Positions 50,297 through 58,843 of a stretch of 64,000 nucleotides of DNA are shown piece after piece. Source of the DNA: Agrilutibacter niabensis (GTDB taxonomy: Bacteria > Pseudomonadota > Gammaproteobacteria > Xanthomonadales > Xanthomonadaceae); contig NZ_JBHSNJ010000012.1 in NCBI RefSeq assembly GCF_042657165.1, positions 558,001 through 622,000 of the forward strand, given 5' to 3'. The position numbers and the translations under genes are program-made. Numbering within the stretch: position 1 is the first letter of the stretch; every line of letters starts with the position of its first letter. The notes below the pieces were generated by a model, which was not told the origin of the DNA, did not search any database, and was given only the letters and a program-made list of their open reading frames with translations.

Positions 50297-51355
50297 TCAT
50301 TCCGCGTTGTCTGAAACGTAGCGTTCGAACGCGGCAATGGCATCGCCGACGGTGACAAGGTCCATCACTCCGTCGTGCTCGATCTTGGTGCCCCATTTCA
50401 GCTCCGAGGCGGGTTTGCCGAGATATTTGCGGGCGGCGTCGTCGTAGCGGTCGGCGCAGTAGCGACGATCGGAGTAGGGCCCGCTCCGCGCCGGGTTGCT
50501 GGCGGCATGCAGGCCGAGCACCTTCGCCCCCATGGCATTGGCGATGTGCATGGGGCCCGAATCCGGCGTCATGACCAGGTCGGCGCGTTCGAGCAGCGCG
50601 GGCAGCTGCTTCAGCGTGTCCTTGCCCACCAGGTCGAGTGCCGGTGACTTCATGGCGGCGAGGATGGCGTCGGTGGTCTCGCGCTCGAGCTGGCTGCGTC
50701 CGCCGCACAGCACCACGCGCCAGCCGCGCGAAACCGCATGGTCGGCCACCGCCGCGTAGCGCTCGGCACGCCAGTTGCGCAGGGCGTGGCTGGAGCAGGG
50801 CGACACCAGAAGCGTCTGCGATCCGTCCTCGATCCACTGCGCATGCGCCCACTCGCGTGCAGCCTCGGGTACCGGCAGCTCCCAGCTCACCCGGGTCTGC
50901 CGCAGGCCCAACGGCTCGCAGAAGCTGCCGATCGCGTCAAGTACGTGGATCCCGGGGCGGTCGGCGATGCGTTCGTTGATGAAGAAGCCGTGCAGGTCCT
51001 TGGCGCGCGAGCGGTCGTAGCCGATCCGCCTGGCGGCGGGGATGAACGCGGACAGCAGGTTCGCGCGCGCGGCGACCTGCATCTGCAGCAGCACATCGAA
51101 GCGGGCGCCAGCCAGCCGTTCGCGCAATTGCCCGCGCACCGTCCGCATGCCGGCGAGGCCCGTCTTCTTGTCGTATTCGACGAAGTCGACTCCGGGCAGA
51201 CCGTCCAGCAGCCGGCGCTCGCCCTTGCCGATCACCCAGGTCAACGCCACTTCGGGCCACGCGGCCTGGAGCGTCCGCACCAGGGGCACGACGTGGGTGA
51301 CATCGCCCAGTGCGGACAGCCGCAACAGGCAGATCGACAGGGGTGTTTGCGGCAT
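50297..51355 (-). CDS. GT9 family glycosyltransferase (heptosyltransferase-like)
   Basis: 352 residues from MPQTPLSICLLRLSALGDVT. The N-terminal Rossmann domain opens with R-L-S-A-L-G-D-V-T-H, the family acceptor motif, and the C-terminal domain has VMTPDSGPMHIANAMGAKVL, typical of the donor-binding site. These enzymes add heptose (or related sugar) to the lipopolysaccharide inner core at the inner membrane. It diverges from kdkA by 21 bases, so the pair forms a small core-assembly locus. Confidence 0.9.
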   Translation of the reverse strand: MPQTPLSICLLRLSALGDVTHVVPLVRTLQAAWPEVALTWVIGKGERRLLDGLPGVDFVEYDKKTGLAGMRTVRGQLRERLAGARFDVLLQMQVAARANLLSAFIPAARRIGYDRSRAKDLHGFFINERIADRPGIHVLDAIGSFCEPLGLRQTRVSWELPVPEAAREWAHAQWIEDGSQTLLVSPCSSHALRNWRAERYAAVADHAVSRGWRVVLCGGRSQLERETTDAILAAMKSPALDLVGKDTLKQLPALLERADLVMTPDSGPMHIANAMGAKVLGLHAASNPARSGPYSDRRYCADRYDDAARKYLGKPASELKWGTKIEHDGVMDLVTVGDAIAAFERYVSDNAE

Positions 51356-51376
51356 GGGTCTTGCTAGACTCGCTGG

Positions 51377-52126
51377 ATGACCGGCTATGACGCTGCCGAA
51401 GGATTGACGCCATTCCGCGACGAGCGCGGCTATGGCGCGATTCTGTTCGACAACACGCGCGTGCGACAAGCCAAGCCCGAATGGTTTTCGCCTGCGTTCT
51501 GGGGTGAACTCGCCCGGCCGGTGGCAAGCGGTGGCCGTGGGGGAGCGTGGTTCGTCGATGCCCCGTTCGGCTCGAGCGTGCTGCGCTGCTACCTGCGCGG
51601 TGGCATGGCTGCGCATTTCAGCCGCGACCGTTACTGGTGGCGCGGCGCCAACCGGACGCGCAGCTTCGCCGAGTTCCGCCTGACCCGCGACATGGCGAGC
51701 AGGGGCGTTCCCGTGCCCAAGCCGGTCGCCGCGTACTACCGGCGCGAGGGCCACTTCTACCACGCAGCGATCCTGATCGAACGCATCGATGATGTGCGTA
51801 CGCTCGCCGATCGCGCCGCGGTCGCCGGCGATGGCGCACCGTGGGAGGAAGCAGGTCGCCTGATCGCGCGCATCCATCGGGCCGGGCTGGACCACGCCGA
51901 CCTCAACGCGCACAACCTGCTGTTCGATCCCACCGGGCGTGGCTGGGTGATCGACCTGGACCGCGGCGAGCAGCGGATTCCCGCCACCCGCTGGCGCGAA
52001 GGCAACCTGTCGCGGCTCAAGCGCTCGCTGTTGAAACTGCGTGGCGCCCGCCCCATCGAGGAGGTGGAGCGGGATTTCGCGCGCCTGCGCGCGGCCTACG
52101 ACCGCGTCTGGGCACGAGGCACCTGA
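51377..52126 (+). CDS. kdkA: 3-deoxy-D-manno-octulosonic acid kinase
   Basis: 249 residues. KdkA phosphorylates Kdo in the lipopolysaccharide core. The protein-kinase-like catalytic loop H-A-D-L-N-A-H-N-L-L-F-D (about residues 175-186) is followed by VIDLDRGEQRIP, which supplies the metal-binding Asp. An N-terminal FDNTRVRQAKPEWFSPAFW segment is typical. Kdo kinases of this type occur in Xanthomonas and Haemophilus. The stop overlaps the MBL-fold gene start (TGATG). Confidence 0.93.
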   Translation: MTGYDAAEGLTPFRDERGYGAILFDNTRVRQAKPEWFSPAFWGELARPVASGGRGGAWFVDAPFGSSVLRCYLRGGMAAHFSRDRYWWRGANRTRSFAEFRLTRDMASRGVPVPKPVAAYYRREGHFYHAAILIERIDDVRTLADRAAVAGDGAPWEEAGRLIARIHRAGLDHADLNAHNLLFDPTGRGWVIDLDRGEQRIPATRWREGNLSRLKRSLLKLRGARPIEEVERDFARLRAAYDRVWARGT

Positions 52127-52881
52127 TGGGCTGGAGTCTGCGACTGCAGGGTGTTGGCAATGCGTCGGCGGTACAACTGGGATCGGCGATGGCCACGATC
52201 GAGCGCGACGGGGCGCCATGGCTGACGATCGACTGCGGCAATGAAGGGCTAAGCCACTACCTGCAGCATTACGGCGAGCCGCCGCGTGCTTTGTTCATCA
52301 CGCACACCCACCTCGACCATGTTGCCGGTTTCGAGAGATTGTTTGTTTCCAGTTATTTCGACGAGTCGCGCCGCGGCAAGGTCCGCCTCTATGTTCCGGC
52401 GGCGATCCTGCCTTTGCTGCACCAGCGCGTCGGCGATTACCCGAATGCGCTGGCCGAGGGGGGCGTCAATTTCTGGGACGCGTTCCAGGTGATTCCGGTC
52501 GGGGCCTCCTTCTGGCATGACGGGGTGCGGCTGGAAGTGTTCGCCACACGGCATCACTGGCCGGAGACCGCCTTCGGCCTGCGCCTGCAGGGCAGCGTCG
52601 TGTGGACCGGGGATACGCGTCCGATTCCCGAGCAACTGGCGAAGTACGCGGGAGCCGGCGAAGTCGTCGCCCACGATTGCGCACTGCATGGCAATCCATC
52701 GCATAGCGGCATCGATGACCTCGAGCGGGAGTACCCCAGGGAACTGCTCGCGCGCTGCGTGCTCTACCACTACGCCAGCCACGAGGAAGGCGAGATCCTG
52801 GCCGCGCGTGGCCATCGGGTCGCCAAGGCGGGCGAAGTGATCGCGCTGGCCGAACCGACCGCCCCCAGGGCGCAGCAGTGA
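52126..52881 (+). CDS. MBL-fold metallo-hydrolase
   Basis: 251 residues. The metallo-beta-lactamase motif is T-H-T-H-L-D-H-V (about residue 62); further His/Asp ligands are in ATRHHWPETAFG, VWTGDTRPIPEQ and YHYASHEEGE. It resembles RNase Z/PhnP-type phosphodiesterases in outline, but the substrate is unknown. Coupled to kdkA upstream, and its stop overlaps the moaA GTG, so it is in one transcript with both. Confidence 0.88.
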   Translation: MGWSLRLQGVGNASAVQLGSAMATIERDGAPWLTIDCGNEGLSHYLQHYGEPPRALFITHTHLDHVAGFERLFVSSYFDESRRGKVRLYVPAAILPLLHQRVGDYPNALAEGGVNFWDAFQVIPVGASFWHDGVRLEVFATRHHWPETAFGLRLQGSVVWTGDTRPIPEQLAKYAGAGEVVAHDCALHGNPSHSGIDDLEREYPRELLARCVLYHYASHEEGEILAARGHRVAKAGEVIALAEPTAPRAQQ

Positions 52882-53900
52882 ACGCCGTGGCAGATGCCCG
52901 TCCCGACGTGCGCGATGCCCTGGGCAGGCCGCTGCGCGACCTGCGCCTTTCCGTCATCGAAGCCTGCAACTTCCGTTGCCCCTATTGCATGCCCGCGGAA
53001 CAGGTGGCGGACGACTACGGCCTCGATGCGGCATCGCGCCTGTCGTTCGACGAGATGGAAACGCTGGTGCGCGGTTTCGTGCAGGCGGGCGTGACCAAGC
53101 TGCGCCTCACCGGCGGCGAGCCGCTGCTGCGCAAGCGGCTTCCCGAGCTGATTGCCCGGCTGGCGGCCATTGAAGGCCTGGCCGACATTGCGCTCACCAC
53201 CAACGGCTCGCTGCTGGCGCCGCTGGCGAGCGCGCTGCGCCAGGCGGGCCTGCATCGCGTGACTGTCAGCCTGGACGCGCTCGATCCCGCGCTCTTCAAG
53301 GAGCTCTCGGGTGGACGCGGCGAAGTCGCCGATGTGCTGAAGGGAATCGAGGCTGCGCAGGCCGCCGGCTTCGCACCGATCAAGCTCAATTGCGTGGTCC
53401 AGCGCGGAATCAACGAAGGCGAGGTGCTGCCGCTGGTCGAATTCGCGCGCAGCCACGGCCACATCATCCGCTTCATCGAATATATGGACGTGGGCACCTG
53501 CAATGGCTGGCGGCGCGAGCGTGTCGTCCCCTCGGCCGAGTTGCGCGACCGCATCCACGCGCGCTGGCCGTTGCAGCCGTTGGGCGCGCAGTACCGTGGT
53601 GAAGTCGCTTCGCGTTATGGCTTTGCCGATGGCAGGGGCGAAGTGGGCTTCGTGAGCTCGGTCAGCGAGCCGTTCTGCGGCGATTGCCATCGCGCCCGCG
53701 TGTCGGCGGACGGTCGGCTCTACACCTGTCTGTTCGCCGCGAAAGGACACGATCTGCGGCCGGTGCTCTCGCTGGGACAGGAGGCCGTCGGGCGCCACCT
53801 TGCGGAACGCTGGTCGCGACGTTCCGATCGCTACAGCGAGTTGCGCGGAAGCGCAAAGGCGCAGCGCAAGCACGTGGAGATGTATCTCGTTGGCGGTTGA
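52878..53900 (+). CDS. moaA: GTP 3',8-cyclase MoaA (radical SAM)
   Basis: 340 residues with a GTG start overlapping the previous stop. The radical-SAM cluster is C-N-F-R-C-P-Y-C (about residues 32-39), SAM is held by LRLTGGEPLL, and the C-terminal 4Fe-4S cluster by CGDCHRARVSADGRLYTC. The C-terminal Gly-Gly needed for activity is present (MYLVGG). It converts GTP to the cyclic intermediate of molybdopterin synthesis; MoaC acts next. Confidence 0.97.
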   Translation: MNAVADARPDVRDALGRPLRDLRLSVIEACNFRCPYCMPAEQVADDYGLDAASRLSFDEMETLVRGFVQAGVTKLRLTGGEPLLRKRLPELIARLAAIEGLADIALTTNGSLLAPLASALRQAGLHRVTVSLDALDPALFKELSGGRGEVADVLKGIEAAQAAGFAPIKLNCVVQRGINEGEVLPLVEFARSHGHIIRFIEYMDVGTCNGWRRERVVPSAELRDRIHARWPLQPLGAQYRGEVASRYGFADGRGEVGFVSSVSEPFCGDCHRARVSADGRLYTCLFAAKGHDLRPVLSLGQEAVGRHLAERWSRRSDRYSELRGSAKAQRKHVEMYLVGG

Positions 53901-53948
53901 GGCGGGTTTCGGCTTCCGCCTGCCACGGGTTCAGCGCAGAATGCGCGA

Positions 53949-54440
53949 GTGAAAAAGACCGTCAGCAAGAAACTCACGCACATCGATCCGGCCGGTCGTC
54001 CCGCCATGGTCGATGTGTCGGCCAAGCCCGTGACCGCCCGGGCGGCGACCGCCGAATGCCGGGTTCGCTTGCCCGCCGATGTGGCGGTCCAGTTGCGCGG
54101 CAGCGGCCTGAAGAGCGCAAAGGGTGGCATCATGGAAACCGCGATCATCGCCGGAACGATGGCGGTGAAGCGCACGCATGAACTGATTCCGTTCTGCCAC
54201 CCGCTCCCCATCGATGGCTGCCGGATCAGCATCGACTGGAGCGGCGACCGCGACCTTCGCATCGAGTGCATGGTGAAGACCTCGCACCGGACCGGCGTCG
54301 AAATGGAGGCGTTGACCGGGGCGACCATCGCCGCGCTGACGGTCTATGACATGTGCAAGGCACTGTCGCACCGCATCGTCGTCGGCCCCGCGAAGCTGCT
54401 GGGCAAGCGCGGTGGCCGCCACGATTTCGGGGAAGCCTGA
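53949..54440 (+). CDS. moaC: cyclic pyranopterin monophosphate synthase MoaC
   Basis: 163 residues, GTG start. The signature LTHIDPAGRPAMVDVSAKPV begins the protein, with the active-site HELIPFCHPLPIDG and ALTGATIAALTVYDMCKA. It forms cPMP from the MoaA product. Its stop overlaps the moaD start (TGATG). Confidence 0.97.
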   Translation: MKKTVSKKLTHIDPAGRPAMVDVSAKPVTARAATAECRVRLPADVAVQLRGSGLKSAKGGIMETAIIAGTMAVKRTHELIPFCHPLPIDGCRISIDWSGDRDLRIECMVKTSHRTGVEMEALTGATIAALTVYDMCKALSHRIVVGPAKLLGKRGGRHDFGEA

Positions 54441-54685
54441 TGCGCGCGGATGTGACCATCCTCTACTTCGCGGCGCTGCGCGATGCGGCTGGGATCTCGA
54501 CGGAACGCGTCGAGACCTCCGCGGCCGACCTGCGTTCGCTTTACAACGAACTGCAGGCCCGCCACGCCTTGCCCTTTCCTGCGCGCCAACTGCGCGTAGC
54601 GGTCGACGGGGAGTTCGCAAGGTGGGAAGACGTTCCGCGCGACGGCACGGAAATCGCCTTCATCCCGCCGGTAAGCGGGGGCTGA
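54440..54685 (+). CDS. moaD: molybdopterin synthase sulfur carrier subunit MoaD
   Basis: 81 residues of the beta-grasp (ubiquitin-like) fold, MRADVTILYFAALRDAAGIS to IAFIPPVSGG. The C-terminal Gly-Gly becomes the thiocarboxylate that donates sulfur. One base separates it from moaE. Confidence 0.97.
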   Translation: MRADVTILYFAALRDAAGISTERVETSAADLRSLYNELQARHALPFPARQLRVAVDGEFARWEDVPRDGTEIAFIPPVSGG

Positions 54686-54686
54686 G

Positions 54687-55106
54687 ATGTCGCGCTTCCG
54701 TATTGCCGACACGCCATTCGACGCGGCGAACCTGCGCGCTGAATTGCTGGACGACCGCGTCGGCGGTTACGCCAGCTTCGAAGGCTGGGTGCGCAACCAC
54801 AACGCCGATCGTGCCGTGCTTGGCCTGCGCTACGAAGCGTACGCGGCGCTCGCCCAGGCAGAGGGCGAAAGGGTCATCGGCGAGGCCCTGGACAAGTTCG
54901 CCGTGCTGGACGCGCGCTGCGTCCATCGTGTGGGCGACCTGGCCATCGGCGAACTGGCCGTGTGGGTCGGGGTGAGCGCGGCGCACCGCGATGCCGCTTT
55001 CGCCGCATGCCGCTACATCATCGACGAGGTGAAGGCACGCGTGCCGATCTGGAAGCACGAGCGCTACGCCGAAGGCGACGCCGGCTGGCTGCACCCCGAG
55101 CCGTAA
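54687..55106 (+). CDS. moaE: molybdopterin synthase catalytic subunit MoaE
   Basis: 139 residues. The conserved core has YASFEGWVRNHNADRAVLGL, LRYEAYAALAQ, HRVGDLAIGELAVWVGVSA and the C-terminal VPIWKHERYAEGDAGW with the catalytic Lys. With MoaD it turns cPMP into molybdopterin. No moaB/mogA or moeA is seen nearby. Confidence 0.97.
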   Translation: MSRFRIADTPFDAANLRAELLDDRVGGYASFEGWVRNHNADRAVLGLRYEAYAALAQAEGERVIGEALDKFAVLDARCVHRVGDLAIGELAVWVGVSAAHRDAAFAACRYIIDEVKARVPIWKHERYAEGDAGWLHPEP

Positions 55107-55136
55107 CAGCCGCGGCAAAAATCCCGCTGGTGGAGA

Positions 55137-55241
55137 GCCCCTTGGTAAGGGGCGCGGCGAAGCCGCGGGGATTGGAGGCACGTAGCCGGGGCCCAAGGTT
55201 TGCGCAGCAAACTTTGGGCGTTTTGGGCGGAGCCCAAAACG
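55137..55241. repeat. row of four consecutive hairpins between moaE and ffs
   Basis: Four stems follow one another: GCCCCTT/AAGGGGC (55137-55153), CGCGGC/GCCGCG (55153-55167), GCCCAAGGTTTGC/GCAAACTTTGGGC (55191-55219) and CGTTTTGGGC/GCCCAAAACG (55219-55241). The last two touch. On the minus strand they lie just after the SRP RNA 3' end and may terminate it and/or the moa operon. Confidence 0.7.
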
Positions 55242-55247
55242 GGCGAT

Positions 55248-55349
55248 GACCCCGCCGGCTGACCTCGGCACCCGCGTCGATCGATACCGTTGCTGCCTTC
55301 CGGCCCTGGCGGGGTTTTCGACCTAGCGTCGCGAGGGGCCGGCGGGGCC
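55248..55349 (-). ncRNA. ffs: signal recognition particle RNA (4.5S type)
   Basis: On the minus strand a ~102-nt RNA folds into one long hairpin: the ends GGCCCCGCCGG and CCGGCGGGGTC pair, and the apical region carries GGGCCGGAAGGCAGCAACGG, the Ffh-binding symmetric/asymmetric loops with a GGAA tetraloop. With Ffh it targets nascent membrane proteins. It lies between tRNA-Ser and the moa operon; exact ends are approximate. Confidence 0.93.
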
Positions 55350-55404
55350 ACCATGGAGACTTGCGGCTCGCGCGTTGCACGCGGGCTTTGTAGCACTTGC
55401 GGTC

Positions 55405-55497
55405 TGGCGGAGAGAGGGGGATTCGAACCCCCGAAGCGCGGTTTAGACGCTTACACACTTTCCAGGCGTGCTCCTTCAACCACTCGGACACCTCTCC
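55405..55497 (-). tRNA. tRNA-Ser(GGA)
   Basis: 93 nt on the minus strand, acceptor GGAGAGG/CTCTCTCC-type, long variable arm, anticodon GGA, encoded CCA. It is 55 bases upstream of ffs on the same strand, so the two may share a promoter. Confidence 0.96.
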
Positions 55498-55690
55498 GCA
55501 CCTGGCACTACAGGCCCTGAACGCGGCGTCCGGCCGACTTCAGGGGCGCAGATTCTAGCTTTGATGGGCGGTTATCACAACAAAAGCCCGTGGGCACGGT
55601 TCCGGGCGCGCCGCGGCACGTTGCTTGTCCGGGCGGGCGACGTTGATCGCGGCGCGGGCAAATTTCGTCGCGGCGCGGCAGAATGGCGGC

Positions 55691-57442
55691 ATGTCCTACC
55701 TCGTCCTCGCCCGCAAGTGGCGCCCCAAGCGTTTCGCCGAACTGGTTGGACAGGAACACGTGGTCCGCGCGCTTACCAATGCGCTGGATTCGGGCCGCGT
55801 GCACCACGCCTTCCTCTTCACCGGCACCCGCGGCGTGGGCAAGACCACCATCGCGCGCATTTTCGCCAAGTCGCTGAACTGCGAGCGCGGAACGTCGGCC
55901 GATCCCTGCGGTGAATGCGAGACCTGCCGTGCCATCGATGCGGGCCGGTATATCGACCTGCTGGAGATCGACGCGGCCAGCAACACCGGTGTCGACAACG
56001 TCCGCGAGCTGATCGAGAACGCGCAATACCTGCCGTCTCGTGGCCGCTACAAGGTCTACCTGATCGACGAAGTGCACATGTTGTCGAAGGCGGCGTTCAA
56101 CGCGCTGTTGAAGACGCTGGAGGAGCCGCCGGAACACGTGAAGTTCCTGTTCGCGACCACCGATCCGGAGAAGCTGCTGGTCACGGTCCTGTCGCGCTGC
56201 CTGCAATTCAACCTGAAGCGCCTGGACGAGCAACAGATCAGCGGCCAGATCACCCGCATCCTCGAGGCCGAAGGCATCCCTGCCGACGCCGGCGCGGTCC
56301 GCCAGTTGTCCAAGGCGGCAGACGGCAGCCTGCGCGACGGCCTCTCGTTGCTGGACCAGGCGATCGCCTACACCGGCGGCAAGCTCGACGACGCGGCCGT
56401 GGCGGCGATGCTCGGTACCGTGGACCGGGCTCGTGTCGGCGAACTGCTCACTGCGCTGATGCGGGGCGATGGCGCGGCATTGCTGGCGGAAGTCGGGGTA
56501 TTGGCGGAGTTTTCACCCGACTGGAATGGAGTGCTCGATGGATTGGCGGATGCGCTGCATCGCGTGCAGGTACGCCAGCTCGTGCCGGATGCGCCCGTGG
56601 AGGGCGAGGGCGTCGACATCGACACGCTTGCCGCGGCACTGCGCCCGGAAGTCGTGCAGCTCTGGTACCAGATGGCGCTCAACGGCCGCCGCGACCTGCC
56701 GCTGGCACCGAGCCAGCGCACCGGTTTCGAGATGACCGTCCTGCGCATGCTTGCGTTCCGCCCGGCGGAAGGCGAGGGCGCGCGGGCGCCATCCGTCCCG
56801 TCTTCGAGCCGGAACGAAGCCGCGCCGTCGCGCGCGGCAGTAGCGGCATCCCCGAACCTGTCGGCGGCAAACGCGGCGCGTGAGGCGCTTGCACGCGATG
56901 TCGACCCGACGCCACGCGCGCCGGTGGCCATGCCGGAGCCGGTTCGTAGCCCCGCACCGCCTGTCCCCGCGGCCAGCGTCGTCGATTCGACGGTGATGGA
57001 GCGTCCGGTTGCGCCACCTGCCGCCGCGCAGACCCCAACGCCGGGTGCGATCGCCGATGCCGACGCATGGCATGCACTGGTCGCCGGTAGCGGCCTGCGC
57101 GGTCCCGCGCGCCTGCTGGCCGAACATTCGGTATTCGTAGGCTGCGATGGCGACGTGCTGCGCCTGGCGCTGCCCGCTTCCGACGAGCACCTCAAGTCCA
57201 CTGCGCTGATCACGATGGTCGCCAATGCACTGGTTCCTGTGCTCGGCGTCGCACCGCAGATCCGCTTCGAGAATGCACCCGCACAGGGCGAGTCGCTGCG
57301 CCAGCGACACGAACGCGCCCGCGATGAGCGCCAGAGTGCCGCCGAAGCAGCCTTCATGAGCGATCCCGACGTGCAGCGATTGATTTCGCAGCACGGCGCG
57401 AAGCTGGTGCCGGATTCGATCCGGCCCCTGGACGAAAACTAG
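55691..57442 (+). CDS. dnaX: DNA polymerase III subunits gamma and tau
   Basis: 583 residues from MSYLVLARKWRPKRFAELVG. The AAA+ clamp-loader core has Walker A GTRGVGKTTIAR, the zinc module C-x8-C-x2-C-x2-C (CERGTSADPCGECETC) and Walker B LIDEVHMLSK, with SRC sensor in LSRCLQFNLK. A long Pro/Ala-rich linker (about 365-470) leads to the tau C-terminus that binds polymerase and helicase. I saw no A-rich slippery site for gamma production. It heads dnaX-ybaB-recR. Confidence 0.97.
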   Translation: MSYLVLARKWRPKRFAELVGQEHVVRALTNALDSGRVHHAFLFTGTRGVGKTTIARIFAKSLNCERGTSADPCGECETCRAIDAGRYIDLLEIDAASNTGVDNVRELIENAQYLPSRGRYKVYLIDEVHMLSKAAFNALLKTLEEPPEHVKFLFATTDPEKLLVTVLSRCLQFNLKRLDEQQISGQITRILEAEGIPADAGAVRQLSKAADGSLRDGLSLLDQAIAYTGGKLDDAAVAAMLGTVDRARVGELLTALMRGDGAALLAEVGVLAEFSPDWNGVLDGLADALHRVQVRQLVPDAPVEGEGVDIDTLAAALRPEVVQLWYQMALNGRRDLPLAPSQRTGFEMTVLRMLAFRPAEGEGARAPSVPSSSRNEAAPSRAAVAASPNLSAANAAREALARDVDPTPRAPVAMPEPVRSPAPPVPAASVVDSTVMERPVAPPAAAQTPTPGAIADADAWHALVAGSGLRGPARLLAEHSVFVGCDGDVLRLALPASDEHLKSTALITMVANALVPVLGVAPQIRFENAPAQGESLRQRHERARDERQSAAEAAFMSDPDVQRLISQHGAKLVPDSIRPLDEN

Positions 57443-57494
57443 TTCCGCACCCCGTCGCCCCGAACGGGCGGCGTCCCCTCAAGAGAGCAAGACT

Positions 57495-57815
57495 ATGCGT
57501 GGCAACATCGCCCAAATGATGCAACAGGCCCAGCGCATGCAGGAAAACCTGCAGCGTGCGCAGGACGAAATCACGAAGATCGAGGTCACCGGTTCGGCCG
57601 GCGGCGGCATGGTCACGGTGACGCTCACCGGCCGCAAGGAATGCCGCAAGGTCCGCATCGACCCCAGCGTGCTGTCGGACCCGGAAATGGCCGAAGACCT
57701 GGTCGCCGCCGCCTTCAACGATGCGTCCAACAAGATCGACGCCGAGTCGCAGGCGCGGATGTCGGCCGTCACCGCCGGCATGCCGTTGCCGCCGGGTATG
57801 AAGCTGCCGTTCTGA
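57495..57815 (+). CDS. ybaB: YbaB/EbfC nucleoid-associated protein
   Basis: 106 residues, MRGNIAQMMQQAQRMQENLQ to PPGMKLPF. It has the N-terminal helix, GGGMVTVTLTGRKECRKVRI strands and the C-terminal helix of YbaB/EbfC dimers, which bind DNA without strong sequence preference. AAGAGAGC is upstream. Always between dnaX and recR in this arrangement. Confidence 0.95.
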   Translation: MRGNIAQMMQQAQRMQENLQRAQDEITKIEVTGSAGGGMVTVTLTGRKECRKVRIDPSVLSDPEMAEDLVAAAFNDASNKIDAESQARMSAVTAGMPLPPGMKLPF

Positions 57816-57831
57816 TTCCTGCCTCCGACCA

Positions 57832-58425
57832 GTGAGCGCACTGCTCGAACAACTGATCGAGGCGCTGCGCGTGCTGCCCGGCGTCGGACCGAAATCGGCC
57901 CAGCGCATGGCGTACCACGTGCTCGAGCGCGATCGCGAGGGCGCGACGCGGCTGGCCGAAGCGCTGGCCAGCGCGGTGGAGAAGATCGGTCATTGCGCAC
58001 GTTGCCGCGATTTCAGCGAGACCGACGTGTGCGCGACCTGCGCCAGCGCCTCGCGCGACGCCTACCTGCTGTGCGCCGTCGAATCGCCGGCCGACCGGCT
58101 CGCCATCGAGCAGGCAACCGGCTATCGCGGCCTCTACTTCGTGCTGCAGGGACGGCTGTCGCCGCTGGATGGCATCGGTCCGCGCGAGCTCGGGCTCGAC
58201 CGCCTCGCTTCGCGCCTGGCCGAAGGCGAGGTGCAGGAGTTGATCATCGCCACCAATCCGACCGTCGAAGGTGAAGCCACAGCGCATTACCTCGCCCAGC
58301 TCGCACGCCAGCACAAGGTCCGGCCGAGCCGGCTTGCGCATGGCGTTCCGTTGGGTGGCGAACTCGAGTACGTCGACCGGGGCACGCTGTCGCATGCCTT
58401 CGGCAGCCGCAGCGAAATGCCCTAG
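57832..58425 (+). CDS. recR: recombination protein RecR
   Basis: 197 residues, GTG start. N-terminal helix-hairpin-helix (RVLPGVGPKSAQRMAYHVLE), zinc finger C-A-R-C...C-A-T-C (about 57-72) and Toprim domain (about 80-175, LLCAVESPADRLAIEQ). It loads RecA at gaps with RecF and RecO. Confidence 0.97.
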   Translation: MSALLEQLIEALRVLPGVGPKSAQRMAYHVLERDREGATRLAEALASAVEKIGHCARCRDFSETDVCATCASASRDAYLLCAVESPADRLAIEQATGYRGLYFVLQGRLSPLDGIGPRELGLDRLASRLAEGEVQELIIATNPTVEGEATAHYLAQLARQHKVRPSRLAHGVPLGGELEYVDRGTLSHAFGSRSEMP

Positions 58426-58440
58426 GACGAGGAACCCGAC

Positions 58441-58791
58441 ATGTCCGACACCATCTTCCACAAGATCATCCGGCGCGAGATCCCGGCCGACGTCGTCTAC
58501 GAGGACGAGCACCTGATTGCGTTCCGCGACATCGCGCCGCAGGCGCCGGTGCATGTGCTGTTCGTGCCCAAGACCGATATCGCGACACTCAACGACGTCC
58601 AGCCTTCGCAGGCCGACGTCATCGGGCGCCTGCACATAGCGGCGGCGGACTACGCGAAGGACCAGGGTTTCGCCGAAGATGGCTATCGTGTGGTGATGAA
58701 CTGCAACGGTTACGGCGGGCAGACGGTGTTCCAGGTCCACCTGCACCTGCTGGCGGGAGCGCCGCTCGGACGCTTCGGCACGCCGAAATGA
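58441..58791 (+). CDS. HIT family protein with altered His triad
   Basis: 116 residues similar to HinT-type purine nucleoside phosphoramidases. The core C-terminus reads GGQTVFQVHLHLLAGAPLG. The family motif is H-x-H-x-H; here the first His is Gln98 (CAG for CAC), while the catalytic middle His100 and His102 remain. The N-terminus, MSDTIFHKIIRREIPADVVY, is standard. The change may lower activity or be tolerated. It follows recR by 15 bases. Confidence 0.93.
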   Translation: MSDTIFHKIIRREIPADVVYEDEHLIAFRDIAPQAPVHVLFVPKTDIATLNDVQPSQADVIGRLHIAAADYAKDQGFAEDGYRVVMNCNGYGGQTVFQVHLHLLAGAPLGRFGTPK

Positions 58792-58794
58792 CGA

Positions 58795-58814
58795 CGCCCG
58801 GGCTTGCCCGGGCG
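58795..58814. terminator. palindrome between convergent HIT and Slp genes
   Basis: CGCCCGGGC and GCCCGGGCG are separated by two bases, in a 52-base convergent gap. No U-tract on either strand, so rho-independent strength is uncertain. Confidence 0.5.
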
Positions 58815-58843
58815 CTGGTTGCTGCAAAGGTGCCGGTTGAGCC

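Noticed and set aside
55691..57442. Programmed frameshift site in dnaX
   Set aside because: No run of A's like the E. coli slippery heptamer was seen; gamma may not be made here or arises differently.
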